Below the pieces are notes generated by a model that saw only the letters and a list, made by a program, of their open reading frames with translations, made no database searches and was not told the DNA's origin. From NCBI GenBank assembly GCA_029931535.1, contig JAQPZY010001581.1:3766501-3830500 (forward strand): a stretch of 64,000 nt of DNA. The letters run 5' to 3'. Source of the DNA: Margaritifera margaritifera. Taxonomy: Eukaryota; Mollusca; Bivalvia; Unionida; Margaritiferidae. Each line of letters opens with the position of its first letter. Positions within the stretch are counted from its first letter, which is position 1. This document shows, piece by piece, positions 1 to 14,427 of this stretch. Made by a program: the position numbers and the translations under genes.

Positions 1-130
1 GTAAAAGAACCTGTTTGATCTGGCACAGGAATACGTCTTCAACCGTAATTTTATGTTATCTTGCTATTGACAGAAGCCACCTCTTACACATGAGTTCAAG
101 AAGTAGATCAATATATTATTGTCTAAATGT

Positions 131-294
131 ATCCCACTCCCACCCCCACCACCAAGGAAATATTTTGACTCGTATGTACATATATTATACTCCCATCCCC
201 CACCCCAAGGAGATATTTTGACTCGTATGTACATATATTATACTCCCATCCCCCACCCCAAAGAGATATTTTGACTCGTATGTACATTTATTAC
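131..294. repeat. Tandem repeat, ~53-bp unit, about 3 copies
   Basis: Three successive copies of a unit containing GATATTTTGACTCGTATGTA followed by a C-rich CCCATCCCCCACCCC block, with a period of about 53 bp. The first copy is the most diverged. No coding or regulatory role is visible. Confidence 0.85.
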
Positions 295-2254
295 AGTTGT
301 ATTATTACAGAACATATCCCATAGTTAGCAAAATGATTTTAACGTAACATATTTTGTTGCTTTAAATATCGTCCCAAGGACATACCTAAGAAAAAATCTA
401 GATCCGGTAGGAATGTGTTGACACCGTTTATACCATGAACACGTGGCATATGTCATGTATATTGCTATTCTTTTACACATAAGAGTAGACCTTGGACAAT
501 AGTTCCAGTAAAACAAAACTGGCCATGATTTTTCCCAACTTTTGTTTCACTTTCTGAAATAATCATAACATAAATACCCTACCAAATACAAAGCCATTAT
601 CTCTTTTCTTTTTTCCATACTTAATTGATGTTTGTTCCGTCTTTGAAGTTTAAGGACCGTTTACAAAAGCGATTATCCTTGGCTAGCAACAAACTTTGAC
701 AGGTGAAGAAAGCTCAGTTTTTTTCATTCCTATAAATATTATCACAGCTTTTGTGTGCTGAAGCTTTTGTCGGTCAGCAATTCTATACGTGCCTCATAAT
801 TGTGCTGACCTTGGCTTGAACAAACTACCCTCAAACTTCCAAGCGACGGTGGTTACCTGAAATTTCTTTTCTTTAAAAGTAGGGAATGCTCATCAGTTCA
901 CAATTGTATGGTTCAACTTTAAGGGAATAGCCAATTTTATATATGAGACTTTTCCCCTTTGCTTGGTTTGTACGTAATCAAGTAATGGAAATTTGTAGAT
1001 TGATCAAATAATCAGTAGCGTAGAGAATAATGGTATATCTATGACTACAGAAAAACTTACTATGTCCTTGTGTTGCTTTTCTTGTTGTTGTTTTCTTAAC
1101 TACCAGATTGTTATGAAAGTTACCAAACTTACAGGCAATTCGCAACTAGTCTTAACATGCTAACTGTTGCCTAACTTTTTACGATGGTTTCAAGTATTGT
1201 TTTGTTCTTTCTTTAGACACTTTCGTGTTTTATTGTTTTATTTTTTTCTCTTATGGATTTAACTTTTCTTTGTATGAGTTCAAACTTGAGAGCTTTTATG
1301 CTGCGATTTATAGCAAATTTATAATATCAGTATTCAACTGTCTGAAAAGTAAATATATCTTGGCAGCTAAATCCCCTGAACTTCCCTACATTCAATAGTC
1401 CTTTTTTTGTTTTTTTGTTTTTACCTCTTTCTGATCTCAATATAGAGTTGTATACTGGAGTATCAATACATATTATATATTTCAATAGAACGGACAAATG
1501 TAGTTATCATGTTCATGTACATGTATGTACGTACGTACGTATGATATTTATTTTGTGCCTATCACCATATTCCGCAACTGCACTCTTTTCTTTGCTTCAT
1601 ATAGCTGTTTGGCTGTGATTCTAACCGCTTATATGTACGATATTATTTTCATTACAATGTTTATTGAAATGTGGGTTATGTCAATCTTTGGGGAAGAACT
1701 AAACTAAGTTTGAAAAAGTTGAGTCCAATCCCTTCCCTTGTATAATAATGATAATAAAAGATGTTCAAAACAGGCAGTTAATTCTTTGCAAATCAAGACC
1801 ATTGGCAAATATTAAGAACTTCATTTTAGATGTTTATATAAATATGTTGAAAAGAGAAAGGTAGTTTTTCATACGACACAATCAAAAGAATCTTAACTGC
1901 TGAAGAAGGGTTACAAATCGGATGCAGTGGCGGCGCGAGGGTTCGAGGCGCCTTGAGGCAATGTTGTTTAGTGGTGCCCCTACTTTGCCACAGATAACAG
2001 TTTTTATGTCAGTTGGCAACCCTCAACCCTCCCACCACCACCACAACCAATCTACGCACCGGTTACAGCTGCAAAAAAATAAAAATAAAAATATTTAAAA
2101 AACCGACGGCGTCCCCTCTCGCCTGGCGCCCGGGGGCAAGTTTCTTCCCCTATCTGCAAAACATTGAGGAATTTAAATAGTTTTTCAAAACGATTATGTG
2201 ATGTAAAGATATGAATTGTTTTTGTAACTGCGCCGATTGTTGTTGTTGCTGTCG
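295..2254. other. Non-genic stretch, no gene recognised
   Basis: Short AT-rich ORFs only, none with a recognisable domain or a credible chain of splice sites. A GC-richer block at about 1926-2150 (GGCGCGAGGG, then CTGGCGCCCGGGGGCAAG) stands out from the AT-rich surroundings. It looks like a fragment of an interspersed repeat, but its ends could not be defined. Confidence 0.5.
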
Positions 2255-3606
<1,352 letters not shown>

Positions 3607-3640
<34 letters not shown>

Positions 3641-3682
3641 TAGATGTAAAAGCTGCAATGTCGCAAATTGGAATAAATTGCA

Positions 3683-3751
<69 letters not shown>
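3607..3751. repeat. Microsatellites (AAT)n and (AT)n
   Basis: An AAT tract at about 3607-3641 and an AT tract at about 3685-3751 are separated by about 43 bp of unique sequence. The ORFs on both strands are repeat translations (NNNN, YYYY, IYIY) and not genes. Confidence 0.95.
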
Positions 3752-3753
<2 letters not shown>

Positions 3754-3994
3754 CAGTTATCAATTAAAATTAATAGGGCCTGCTCATATAATTATTTTGA
3801 TAGTGGTTCTTATGGTTGTATATGTTTATTTCTCCAAAATGCCAAACTTTGGTAATTTAAAAAATAGAAGCCTTTATTACATAGAAATATCAGTGAGCAA
3901 TTATTTCAGCTATCTCCTAATATCGGTGACTATCAGGCTTGTTAGAAGCCTTTTTTCTCCAAATTCTTTCTACTACCTACGAGTGGTCGACAGC

Positions 3995-4215
3995 TACCGT
4001 ATCTATTCGCGTATAAATAAGGCCCAAATGCAAACAAGATAGACCCTGATCTGCCGTCGCATAATGCGCCGGCAGATCAGGGTCTATCTTGTTTGTTCTA
4101 CTGATTAGTCCTTACAAACTGAATAGACCCATATCTGCCAGCGCATTATGTGACGGAAGATCGGGGTCAATGCAATTTGCAGTTGGTATTGGCTTATACA
4201 CGAGTATATACGGTA
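3995..4215. mobile_element. MITE-like palindromic element, copy 1
   Basis: About 221 bp. The left end begins TACCGTATCTATTCGCGTAT and the right end is its diverged inverse (TATACACGAGTATATACGGTA), so it has terminal inverted repeats. Inside, a 26-bp stem (CAAACAAGATAGACCCTGAT, continuing to about 4056) is perfectly inverted after a 13-bp loop at 4031-4095, and a decayed second copy of the stem follows. A related element lies at 6586-6798. There is no transposase, so it would be non-autonomous. Superfamily not assigned. Confidence 0.7.
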
Positions 4216-4375
4216 AAATAAGATCCTAGTCGCCAATAGAGCACTCATATTTACGAATTTTTATTCTTTGGTTTTCATTCTCTTTGCAAGGTTGTTTTAT
4301 TGCATATGTGTTTGTTTCGTTTTTGTTTGGAGTCAACTTAAGGGCTTAACTACGAATTTAGATTTACATAAATGA
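4216..4375. other. Short non-genic stretch
   Basis: AT-rich sequence between the MITE and the following direct repeats. Nothing recognised. Confidence 0.4.
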
Positions 4376-4622
4376 TTTGCCTAAAGACTCTATCAGTGGA
4401 AAATCGTGGTTCCTCTGTAGATAACTCTTGTAGAATTTGAAGGAATACTTTATGGAAGCTGAATACTCTATCAGTGGAAAATGATGAGACTATTACTAAA
4501 GACTCTATCAGTGGAAAATGATGAGACTATTACTGAAGACTCTATCAGGGGAAAATCATGGTTCCTCTGTAGATAAACTCTTGTAGAATGTGAAGGAATA
4601 CTTTATGGAAGCTGAGTAGCAC
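4376..4622. repeat. Imperfect direct repeats
   Basis: The phrase AAGACTCTATCAGTGGAAAA recurs at about 4384, 4499 and (varied) 4536. The following block (GGTTCCTCTGTAGATAA, then GAAGGAATACTTTATGGAAG) occurs at about 4409 and 4560. It looks like a local segmental duplication with an internal short tandem. Confidence 0.8.
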
Positions 4623-5020
4623 GAGTCACAAGTTTTATATGAATATCGTTTATAGCCTCGTCTTGAAGATTCGAGTAAACTGTCATTCTTGATCTTCTAA
4701 ATTTTACAAAGACAACGCTTAGTTAATATTTTATCCTGAACAAAATATGTCATAGTTAATATATGAACGGAAATTAGAGTGGTTACTTACAATATACTTT
4801 ACTTTCTTTTATGATGACCCTTCATGCATAACTAATATAAATATAAACCACACATCACCACAGGTAACTTCACTCTCGTTGTCTCTGTATTGACTATCCC
4901 TTCTGTTTTAATGTTTACTTTTTGGAGAGTTTACAAGATTATTCCATTTTACATACATCACGACGTAAAGTGTCTATGATAGGACTAATTATTCGTACAG
5001 GTAGGTCTAAAATACACTGT

Positions 5021-5039
5021 ATGTGTGTGTGTGTGTATA

Positions 5040-5109
<70 letters not shown>

Positions 5110-5130
5110 CAGACAGACAGACAGACAGAT
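5021..5130. repeat. Compound microsatellite (TG)n-(TA)n-(CAGA)n
   Basis: A short TG tract, a TA tract of about 60 bp, then about six CAGA units. Open frames across it in three frames are repeat artefacts. Confidence 0.95.
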
Positions 5131-5757
5131 AGCATTATTTGCAAAATCCATGCTCAGAATTGGTGCCAGATCCACAGATCCATACAACAATACGTTCTCC
5201 ATTTTCTGGTTTTCGATAGTGCTCCTACTTATTGACATATCTAATTTCCATATTTCCTTCTATTATGAAAAACCCTGAAGTTACCGATTCAATAAAACTG
5301 CATTTGAATACGTCTTCCATTATATTATCCAGGGTCATTAGGCGTTTTCTATTCGATATCTTTGAGATCCTAAGTGCTATTATATCATGTACTGATAAAA
5401 AAAATCAATGGAAATGAGAGATGTTATTGCCTTGTATTAATTCACTTGAACATTGTACGATGTATGGTTACAACTATTACTTACCTAACATTGGATGGAG
5501 TAATTTTATTGAAATCCTGTTAAACCATTTTGACACTACTTCTTAACCACATTGACTGCCATCAAACCCTGCAATTTCATTTTAGAGAAAGCTTAAAGGT
5601 CACCCCTTTGTAGGGAACATACAGTAAACAAAAACTGCTTTCGTGAAACTTGCTGTCGTTATATATCATCTTTTATTCTGTTATATCGACAAATCATGTG
5701 TTATTTCTGGGTACAATTTGACCCCCGGATATGATTGTCACGTGATGTTTGTAATAC
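5131..5757. other. Non-genic stretch
   Basis: No recognisable coding region. Only short ORFs without domain similarity. Confidence 0.4.
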
Positions 5758-5966
5758 ATACAGTAATTCTCATACATACAAACATACATACATCCATCCA
5801 TCCATCCATCCATACATACATACATACATACATACATACATACATACATACATACATACATACATACACACATACACACATACATACACACATACACACA
5901 TACATACATACATACATACATACATACATACATACATACATACATACATACATACATACATACATG
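5758..5966. repeat. (CATA)n microsatellite with CATC and CACA variants
   Basis: CATA array with a short CATC block near its left end (about 5790-5812) and CACACATA variants in the middle. All three forward and three reverse frames are open because the unit carries no stop codon, so the IHTYIHTY and CMYV proteins are spurious. Confidence 0.97.
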
Positions 5967-6585
5967 CATGGTGGGCAAGGGGAGGTAGGTAGGTAGACAG
6001 GTTGTCTGACATACTGACACACTGAAAGATATAAATGAAACTAATCTCTCCTACTTTAATTGTTCAATATTATTTCTGTTTACATTGAGTGTTTTTTATT
6101 CTGCTGCAAATATTCTGGATTCTGTAGTAAATTATAACTCACAATATTTGTGACTATTTAGTGTGTAGTTATTGACTCATTCTGGACGGGATGCCAGTCC
6201 ATTGCATGCTGCCATAACTTACAGCTTGGTCGATATGATCAATAGTTATCATGCTAATTTGAACCACATCTTTTCCACGTCAAGCCTAGATCTGAACAAA
6301 ACAGAACAGGAGAATACTTTATTTACACTCAGGTCACAAAATGTGACATATTAGGTTATTATATCAAAGTGCATAAGATGGCAGGTAAACAATGCAGGCA
6401 ATTCTTTTCTTTCCAGGACTTAACAATTGTTAATTGTAAATCGAATACATTTTTTTAAGATTTCTTATTACATGAAACCAGCCCCCACTTTGATAGACAT
6501 CTCAGTATAAGTACTAATACTGAACTATAATTTTTTTGTCCCTCTGTCAGATTTGTAACAGATTTTAGCATATTAAAATTCAGTT
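5967..6585. other. Non-genic stretch
   Basis: AT-rich sequence with no domain-bearing ORF and no repeat structure seen. Confidence 0.4.
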
Positions 6586-6798
6586 GAACCGTGTGTACTC
6601 ACTTATAAGTCGGATTCAACTGCAAACAACATAGACCCTGATATGCCATAGCATATCGCGACGGCAGATCAGGGTCTATGTTGTTTGTTCTACTGATTAC
6701 TCCTAACAAACTGTATAGAACCGGATATGTCGGCACATTATGCGACGGCAGATCTGGGTCTATGCAGTTGGATTCGACTTGTAAGTGAGCATACGGTA
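6586..6798. mobile_element. MITE-like palindromic element, copy 2
   Basis: About 213 bp. The left end (ACCGTGTGTACTCACTTATA) and the inverse of the right end (TACCGTATGCTCACTTACAA) are diverged terminal inverted repeats. The core CATAGACCCTGATATGCC is inverted as GGCAGATCAGGGTCTATG. The architecture matches the element at 3995-4215, though the TIRs have drifted. It ends about 40 bp before a large minisatellite. Confidence 0.7.
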
Positions 6799-6837
6799 TA
6801 TACAATACCTTTCTTTGAGCTTACCATAGCCACCCCA

Positions 6838-8034
6838 TTTTTGACACGTTAGTTTAATGCAGTTTCTTTATGATCATTTGACACAATGGTTTAATGCAGC
6901 TTCTTTATGATCATTTGACACGTTGGTTTAATGCAGCTTCTTTATGATCATTTGACACGTTGGTTTAATGCAGTTTCTTTATGATCATTTGACACGTTGG
7001 TTTAATGCAGTTTCTTTATGATCATTTGACACGTTGGTTTAATGCAGTTTCTTTATGATCATTTGACACGTTGGTTTAATGCAGTTTCTTTATGATCATT
7101 TGACACGCTGGTTTAATGCAGTTTCTTTATGATCATTTGACACGTTGGTTTAATGCAGTTTCTTTATGATCATTTGACACGTTGGTTTAATGCAGTTTCT
7201 TTATGATCATTTGACACGTTGGTTTAATGCAGTTTCTTTATGATCATTTGACACGTTGGTTTAATGCAGCTTCTTTATGATCATTTGACACGTTGGTTTA
7301 ATGCAGTTTCTTTATGATCATTTGACACAGTGGTTTAATGCAGTTTCTTAATGCAGCTTCTTTATAATCATTTGACACGTTGGTTTAATGCAGCTTCTTT
7401 ATGATCATTTGACACGTTGGTTTAATGCAGCTACTTTATGATCATTTGACACGTTGGTTTAATGCAGTTTCTTTATGATCATTTGACACGTTGATCATTT
7501 GACAGGTTGGTTTAATGCAGTTTCTTTATGATCATTTGACACGTTGGTTTAATGCAGTTTCTTTATGATCATTTGACACGTTGGTTTAATGCAGCTTCTT
7601 TATGATCATTTGACACGTTGGTTTAATGCAGTTTCTTTATGATCATTTGACACAGTGGTTTAATGCAAGTTTCTTAATGCAGCTTCTTTATAATCATTTG
7701 ACACGTTGGTTTAATGCAGCTTCTTTATGATCATTTGACACGTTGGTTTAATGCAGCTACTTTATGATCATTTGACACGTTGGTTTAATGCAGTTTCTTT
7801 ATGATCATTTGACACGTTGGTTTAATGCAGCTTCTTTTTGATCATTTGACACGTTGGTTTAATGCAGTTTCTTTATGATCATTTGACACGTTGGTTTAAT
7901 GCAGTTTCTTTATTATCATTTGACACGTTGGTTTAATGCAGCTTCTTTATGATCATTTGACACGTTGGTTTAATGCAGCTTCTTTATGATCATTTGACAC
8001 GTTGGCTTAATGCAGCTTCTTTATGATCATTTTC
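6838..8034. repeat. 37-bp minisatellite, ~32 copies
   Basis: Unit GACACGTTGGTTTAATGCAG plus TTTCTTTATGATCATTT (37 bp), in near-identical tandem copies with TTT/CTT variants. A distinctive junction variant (CAGTGGTTTAATGCA, then a shortened TTTCTTAATGCAGC) occurs at about 7326 and again about 325 bp later at about 7651, showing a block of roughly nine units duplicated as a higher-order repeat. Confidence 0.95.
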
Positions 8035-9196
8035 TAGATAAAGAGTTTTGAAAATGTCAGTTTGGGTCACAGCTTTGAGTTTAGATTTTCTGAGGAGCGG
8101 GGCCAGATTGGTTATCACTGTGACTCGTATTATTCTCCAAAACCTTTGGGATTTTTTAACGCTGATGGTACTGTTGTAACATTATTTTCGTCATGACAGG
8201 TGATTACGCACGTAAGATGTCTTTCGGGTGCAAGAAACAGGTATGTATATCAGCGAGAATCCACCAATCTGGGTTAGGTGACAACTTACCCTTGCATGTG
8301 ACAAGACTGGGGATCGAACCTAAGACACATTGGTTACAACTGCTATATCAAGGCATATATATCCCATAATAATCGTCCTTGAAATCCCCCAACCAACCTA
8401 CGTCCTTTCTTTTTTTTTTTTTTTACCTCAAGGTTTGAAACTAGTCGGAGGGGTATTGTTTAAGGCACGTAAGGCACTGAAGATAAACAGAATACTGTAT
8501 ACCTCCGATCTCTTTCTTAAATCCTAAATGTAATGTTCTTTGCAGGTAAAATAAATTGTATGGGTCTTGCATGCATTGATTTATATTATCCATAAGGCAG
8601 GTTTTCTTCTCCAAAACTTTATTCGAAAAAGCTAAGCCCTAAATCTATCAGCACTGCTTCTGCAATTTATTCCTATTTGCTTATTGTTATTATATATTGC
8701 CAATAGGGCAAAGGCTGTATTTGCTAAGCAATTAATTTCAATGCACAGCCATTAATGGCAACAATATTTTACTGATTATTTAGCCTCTATTCAGAAGATA
8801 CAGAAAAGAGTAAAAATCATTAATTGACCGTGTATTTAAATTGGTAAAGAGAAATTACCATCTAATTGTATAGTAATATCTATGTAGGACGAGTTCGATA
8901 TGGAATATGGAATGTACTCAATGACATGTTTGCATGATTAATACGAGTCCGGGGACGGGGCTAACTACAAATGAATATATCTTGTCAAAGCCGTTTTCAT
9001 TTCAAACGTGACTACAGATAATAACTGTTATTTGGAAGTCTGTCTCATACAAAACCTTTGACGTGCCCAAGGATATGCCACGATTCGCAAGTACGTACAT
9101 ATCATTAATATTTGTTTCATTGTATGTTTGAACACAAAAATAATTCATAAATCCAGTCCGTAATTGCATACATTATGTGATTTAAAGTTGTTCTGT

Positions 9197-9198
<2 letters not shown>
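8035..9198. other. Non-genic stretch
   Basis: No gene recognised. The segment at about 8250-8340 (GGGTTAGGTGACAACTTACC, then GGGGATCGAACC) looks like a fragment of a dispersed repeat. No autonomous element is visible. Confidence 0.4.

Positions 9199-9291
<93 letters not shown>
9199..9291. repeat. Compound microsatellite (CT)n-(CA)n
   Basis: About 37 CT units followed by about 10 CA units. Confidence 0.95.
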
Positions 9292-10008
9292 ACAAGATTA
9301 CCACATGCGACCCTGTTTTAAATTGGACTTTTCTTCCTGTACATAGGTGCCAGGGATAATGTCAGTCAGAAGAAAAATCAACTATCACCCTGCCGCCGTA
9401 TTTTCAACTTTTTTTTTGTTGATGGTGGTGGTGGTGGTTTTCCTTTTTTAGACTTTGCGTCTGAAAAATTCGTCCTACTTCCTTTTCAAATGTATACCTA
9501 AGTATTCAAAAGAAGAGAATTTACTTGCCTGGAAGTATACCCATGGGTTCATTACCTGTCGACAATTTACGCTCAAGACATAGAAACGCTCTCTATCAAC
9601 AGCTCATTATAAGAAGGCATCAGAATACTGTATATTTACAATGAAGAACCAACAAATAATTAGATGCATTTAATATTTTCAATCATTAACAGCCATAGAT
9701 ACAGTTCGGATAAGCTGCAAATCTATTATTATATCATTTTTTTCCCCTTCTTTTATGAAGTATAGAAAAGGATACAAATTCGTAGATTATAGCGAATACA
9801 ATACGTCTTCAATGTGCTTTTAGATTACCAGTATGAGGGATTTTTCACAGGTAAAACACCAAACTGTTTCCATTAAATTCATCTTTTATTACATGCCGTA
9901 AATATTCCATGCACTGACACTTCAAATGTTTTGAAATAACACTGTTGCTGGTGCAGTGTATCGATTATCAATATGGAGGTCGCTACTTGACACCTAATTC
10001 TCTTATTA
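9292..10008. other. Non-genic stretch
   Basis: AT-rich with a small GGTGGT run near 9425. No gene or element recognised. Confidence 0.4.
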
Positions 10009-10516
10009 ACGGGTAACTGAATGGGCTTATTCATTTTAATGGGCAACTGAATGGACGTATATTCATATTAATGGGTAACTGAATGGACGTATATTCATTA
10101 TAATGGGTAACTGAATGGACGTATATTCATATTAATGGGTAACTGAATGGACGTATATTCATTATAATGGGTAACTGAATGGACGTATATTCATATTAAT
10201 GGGTAACTGAATGGGCTTATATTCATATTAATGGGTAACTGAATGGACGTATATTCATATTAATGGGCAACTGAATGGACGTATATTCATTATAATGGGT
10301 AACTGAATGGACGTATATCTGAATGGACGTATATTCATATTAATGGGCAACTGAATGGGCGTATATTCATATGAATGGGTAACTGAATGGGCGTATATTC
10401 ATATTAATGGGTAACTGAATGGACGTATATTCATTTTAATGGGTAACTGAATGGGCGTTTATTCATTATAATGGGTAACTGAATGGACGTATATTCATAT
10501 TAATGGGTAACTGAAT
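10009..10516. repeat. 32-bp minisatellite, ~16 copies
   Basis: Unit GGGTAACTGAATGGACGTAT plus ATTCATATTAAT (32 bp). The copies alternate between ATTCATATTAAT and ATTCATTATAAT ends and between GGACG and GGGCG/GGGCTT, and one copy is truncated near 10316. Confidence 0.95.
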
Positions 10517-10537
10517 ATGCGAATGTCTCCTTTAAGA

Positions 10538-10783
10538 TTAGCAATCATACTAATATAAAGCTTGCTTATTTATGAAAAGTGTTAATTTCAGATGGTCAAA
10601 TAATGTTATTATTCAAAATAGCAATCATACTAATATAAAGCTTGCTTATTTATGAAAAGTATTAACTTCAGATGGTCAAATAATGTTATTATTCAAAATA
10701 GCAATCATACTAATATTAAGCTTGCTTATTTATAAAAAGTGTTAATTTCAGATGGTCAAATAATGTTATTATTCAAAATAATT
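10538..10783. repeat. 80-bp tandem repeat, 3 copies
   Basis: Three near-identical copies of an 80-bp unit beginning AGCAATCATACTAATATAAA (starts near 10542, 10620 and 10700) directly follow the 32-bp array. Confidence 0.93.
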
Positions 10784-11205
10784 TTGAAGTTCGAACCTTA
10801 TTGTATGCATAAAGAGACGTATTTAACATCATGTACATTATTTATCTCCACTTTTAGGGGGAGAATCAAATTTCTAGTATTTAAAACTTTGTAGGCATAG
10901 GAATATAAAAATAAGTGTGTGTGTGTTGGGGGAATAAGATACATTATGATAGCTAACATATTTCAGTGTAAGATTTAATTTCCTCTAACAGATTACTCTT
11001 TTAGGACTCTGGCGACTATTTACAATATTATTATTTTTTTCAATCTGAGTTTCTAGCTTTGTTTAGTGTCTTTTAGTATTAGCTTTACAACTTATGCAAA
11101 TCTTTCTATTCCACAAAATAGGTCAGAATTACCGTACATCTATATTTTCATCATCTATGATTAACGCTCATATCATCGATATTTACTGAAAATGGCATAA
11201 CAATG

Positions 11206-11207
<2 letters not shown>

Positions 11208-11264
<57 letters not shown>

Positions 11265-11265
11265 A
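11208..11265. repeat. (CT)n microsatellite
   Basis: About 28 CT units with one interruption, about 225 bp upstream of the start codon of the LRR/EF-hand gene. It lies in the 5' UTR or promoter region, so pyrimidine-tract regulation is conceivable but unproven. Confidence 0.95.
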
Positions 11266-11489
11266 AGAGTATTTTTCTGGTATTTTTTTTTTCTTTTCAG
11301 AGATAAGACATCAGTTTTAAAGGCATGAAGATTAAACAAAGCAAATATCTTTCGAAGAAGGAAATGTGGAACGGTGGTGAAATATGAGTAGTACGGTTAT
11401 AGAAGGCATTCCACACTAAGCAAATCACCAATTATTTGTGAATAATGTAAACTTAACGATTAGAAAAAAGTCTCTTCGTCACGAAGAAA

Positions 11490-11697
11490 ATGAGTTTTTC
11501 TAAAAGCCCAACTCTTAGTCGTCCATCATCTAGATCGAGTGCAAAAAAGCTGGAAAAGGACCAAGAGTCAATTCTGGGTGATGAGAAAGAGGAAGAAATA
11601 CTTCAAAGAGTGGTACGAAGTGCGCAGAAGAAGCGTGCTGGTCCGGCATCTGACGTAGACAGTGATCAGGAGTGGGACACGGACCTCGAAGATGAAA
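11490..11697 (+). CDS. LRRC74-like gene, exon 1
   Basis: Encodes residues 1-69 and one base of codon 70. Low-complexity N-terminus: a Ser/Pro-rich start (MSFSKSPTLSRPSSRSS), a charged helix-prone stretch, then an acidic patch (DVDSDQEWDTDLEDE), probably disordered. The donor is AAA|gtaagt, close to consensus. An in-frame TAA at 11,454 precedes the ATG. Confidence 0.9.
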
Positions 11698-14343
11698 GTA
11701 AGTAATATAAATTTTTAGCCTCCTGTGCAACTCTAAAATTGAAGGTTCTGTGCCACAAGCTTCGAGTATTTGAAGCGAATATTTACACAAAACGTTGAAA
11801 AAACAGAATCTTGAAATATTCTAGGTCCTGGAAGCAGGAACACTTGCTGCAGAAAGCTCTGTATCATTATCATGTACTTCTTGTAGCAATCCTTTGCTAC
11901 TATCGTTAATTAGATGTGAAATTTATTAAATGGGTTGAATGATATCATTTGTCAACCAACCTTTCTTACAACTAACACACAAGATATTAAAACAAAATCA
12001 TACTACAATATATTTTTTCGGCAAGCGATAGATGGTGAAACGTTATCTTCGAAATCAGAACAAGCATAAAACGAGTATTTGTGGATATGGGTTTGAATTT
12101 TTAAAAAATAGTGCATAAAAGGACGTACGTGGGGTATTTTAAAAAAATTCTGAATGTTAGTGCGCTGTACAACAAAGTTCTTTGTTAGTGACAAGGACGT
12201 CAGTGCATCCGTCAAAGTACTCCCCATGCACCTCTACAAGTTTTCTCAGTCTGATTATTCAATTATTTAATGCCATTTTATAATCCCTTGTTTGGTATGT
12301 TGTTCATACACTGGAAAACTGGAGGATGTGGCAAAGTTTGGATGCTTTGCTTCTTTAGGAAGTCTGTCACGATGGCGGATTTGCGCGCCGGTACGTTGTC
12401 ATCGAGTAGATGGATACCTCGGATACCGGTGCACGACGGGTGATTGGGTAGTGTTCCACATCTTTTGGCAACAAATTGGAGGGATAAAAATGTCCAGTGA
12501 TACTAGCAGAGTCAGGCACAGGTACCTGGACGACTGGACCTTTTGCATCGAAAAATAATGCGTATAAAACACTCTTGCCAGTCCGAATACGTCGAGCGAT
12601 TTTTGGTCTCTGTTCATTTTCTCTGATCTCAACTTTATTATTTTCTCTTGAGTCGGGTTCAAAAAAAGTAAACTCATGTTTCATCACCTGTGACAGTCTC
12701 ATTCAAATGTCTCTGGTCACTCTATATAAATTTTCGAGTTTCTGTTTGGCAATTTCATGCCAAGTCTATTTTTGATCAGCCGTCAATAAATGCGGGACCC
12801 ATTATGCACAAAACCTTTCTGAGTTTTAAATGATTTTCAATTTGTTTAAAACAGCTGACTAATTAATGCCAGTGATAATAGAAATATATTCCACTATATA
12901 TCGAGCATCTTCATCAATTGCATCCTTCGCATCATCCACTGACCGCTTGAATCGCAGACAACGGTCTTCCATAACGTGGGTCATCTTCCATGGATTCAAT
13001 ACCATCTCTAAAAGGATGAAACCCCCTCAAAATTGTAGGATATTACAGATATTTAAATCCGTTAACTTTATCCAAGTCGGCCTTGATATTAATCGGAGAG
13101 TACCCTAAGAGCGCACAGATTCTACAGCATGCTATTTTGCTCAGTAGCAGAATTGTTCTCCTTCTCCGACATTTTTAAGTCACTTTCATTTACCTACGTT
13201 ACGTCACACTCATATATTTCCAAGTGTCCGGCGTGCTGTACGTACAACTGTTAATACTTTTGTAGAACGTTATATTGTCTATCGGTCGACATTACATGTA
13301 TTGACAGATTCAATCGGTCGGCATTACATGTATTGACAGATTCAAAGAAAAAAAAAAGTTATAACAAAATATTCAGATCTTTTGAAATATCTCTCGTATA
13401 TTCATCACAGATATCATGAATGCAGCGGGGTGAATTTATGATCACATCAACATATTAAAAAAACAATAATAATAATAAATGTTGAAATCTATTCTAAAAA
13501 TCGGTAAGACAGTGATAGTTATAGAATGGAAGGTCCATCAAATGGTACAATGGAACTAAATTAGGAATTCAATCCGGTGCACCAGAAGGAAGGTATGCTA
13601 CATTATTTTAGGTGAGGTTAAGCATTACATTTTCCTGGGGCGTATTTTAGACATTGGAACCAGCTTAATAGATTTTGACGGGAAATCTGACAGGGCCTTT
13701 AAACTTTCGACGCCTTTATCAGCTATAGAGGGTCATAATCAATTTATATCTTTCACTACAGAAAATTACACGAAAACTTGAACTGACACTGACCTCTGAA
13801 AAGATTAATTATTCTCCAAGCAATCCCAGGACCAATGTGCTCGATCTAAGGACGTCAAATGCTATGTAGACGATTTTTATAATGCTTATACTCCAAAGTT
13901 GCTGCATGCAGAATGATGTATAATACTTGACAGCAAGTGAAAACACTTGCATACAATAGTGTATGCCTTGTTTGACCCGACATTCTCCCTTCCTTCAAAG
14001 ATAAAGATAAGATTCTGAAAGTAAATATGTGTTATCTTACACGGGATTATCATGGCGTCAACACCCAAGCGAGAGAAAAGTAATAAATGGGCAAACTAAC
14101 GTCATCTAAAGTTTACTGGGTAGTAAATCGACTTTGCATTGCAGTCATTGAAAGTATTTACTTTTGCACCTCATAACCTTGAAATTTTCGCGTAGGCTGA
14201 CGGTTGTCTGAAAACGCATCAAGGGCAAATATGAATGAAATGATTCTATTGCTAATTTAAATGTGTTACAATCGATGACCATATTCCAGTTTTTCATATA
14301 ATGTTTTGGTATTGAGGGATTAATTACATGTAAAACATAGTTC

Positions 14344-14427
<84 letters not shown>

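Noticed and set aside
8400..8530. Coding exon near a T-rich acceptor-like tract
   Set aside because: The 65-codon frame has no domain and no neighbouring exon that joins in phase.
11530..11790. 86-aa minus-strand ORF
   Set aside because: Shadow of exon 1 of the LRR/EF-hand gene.
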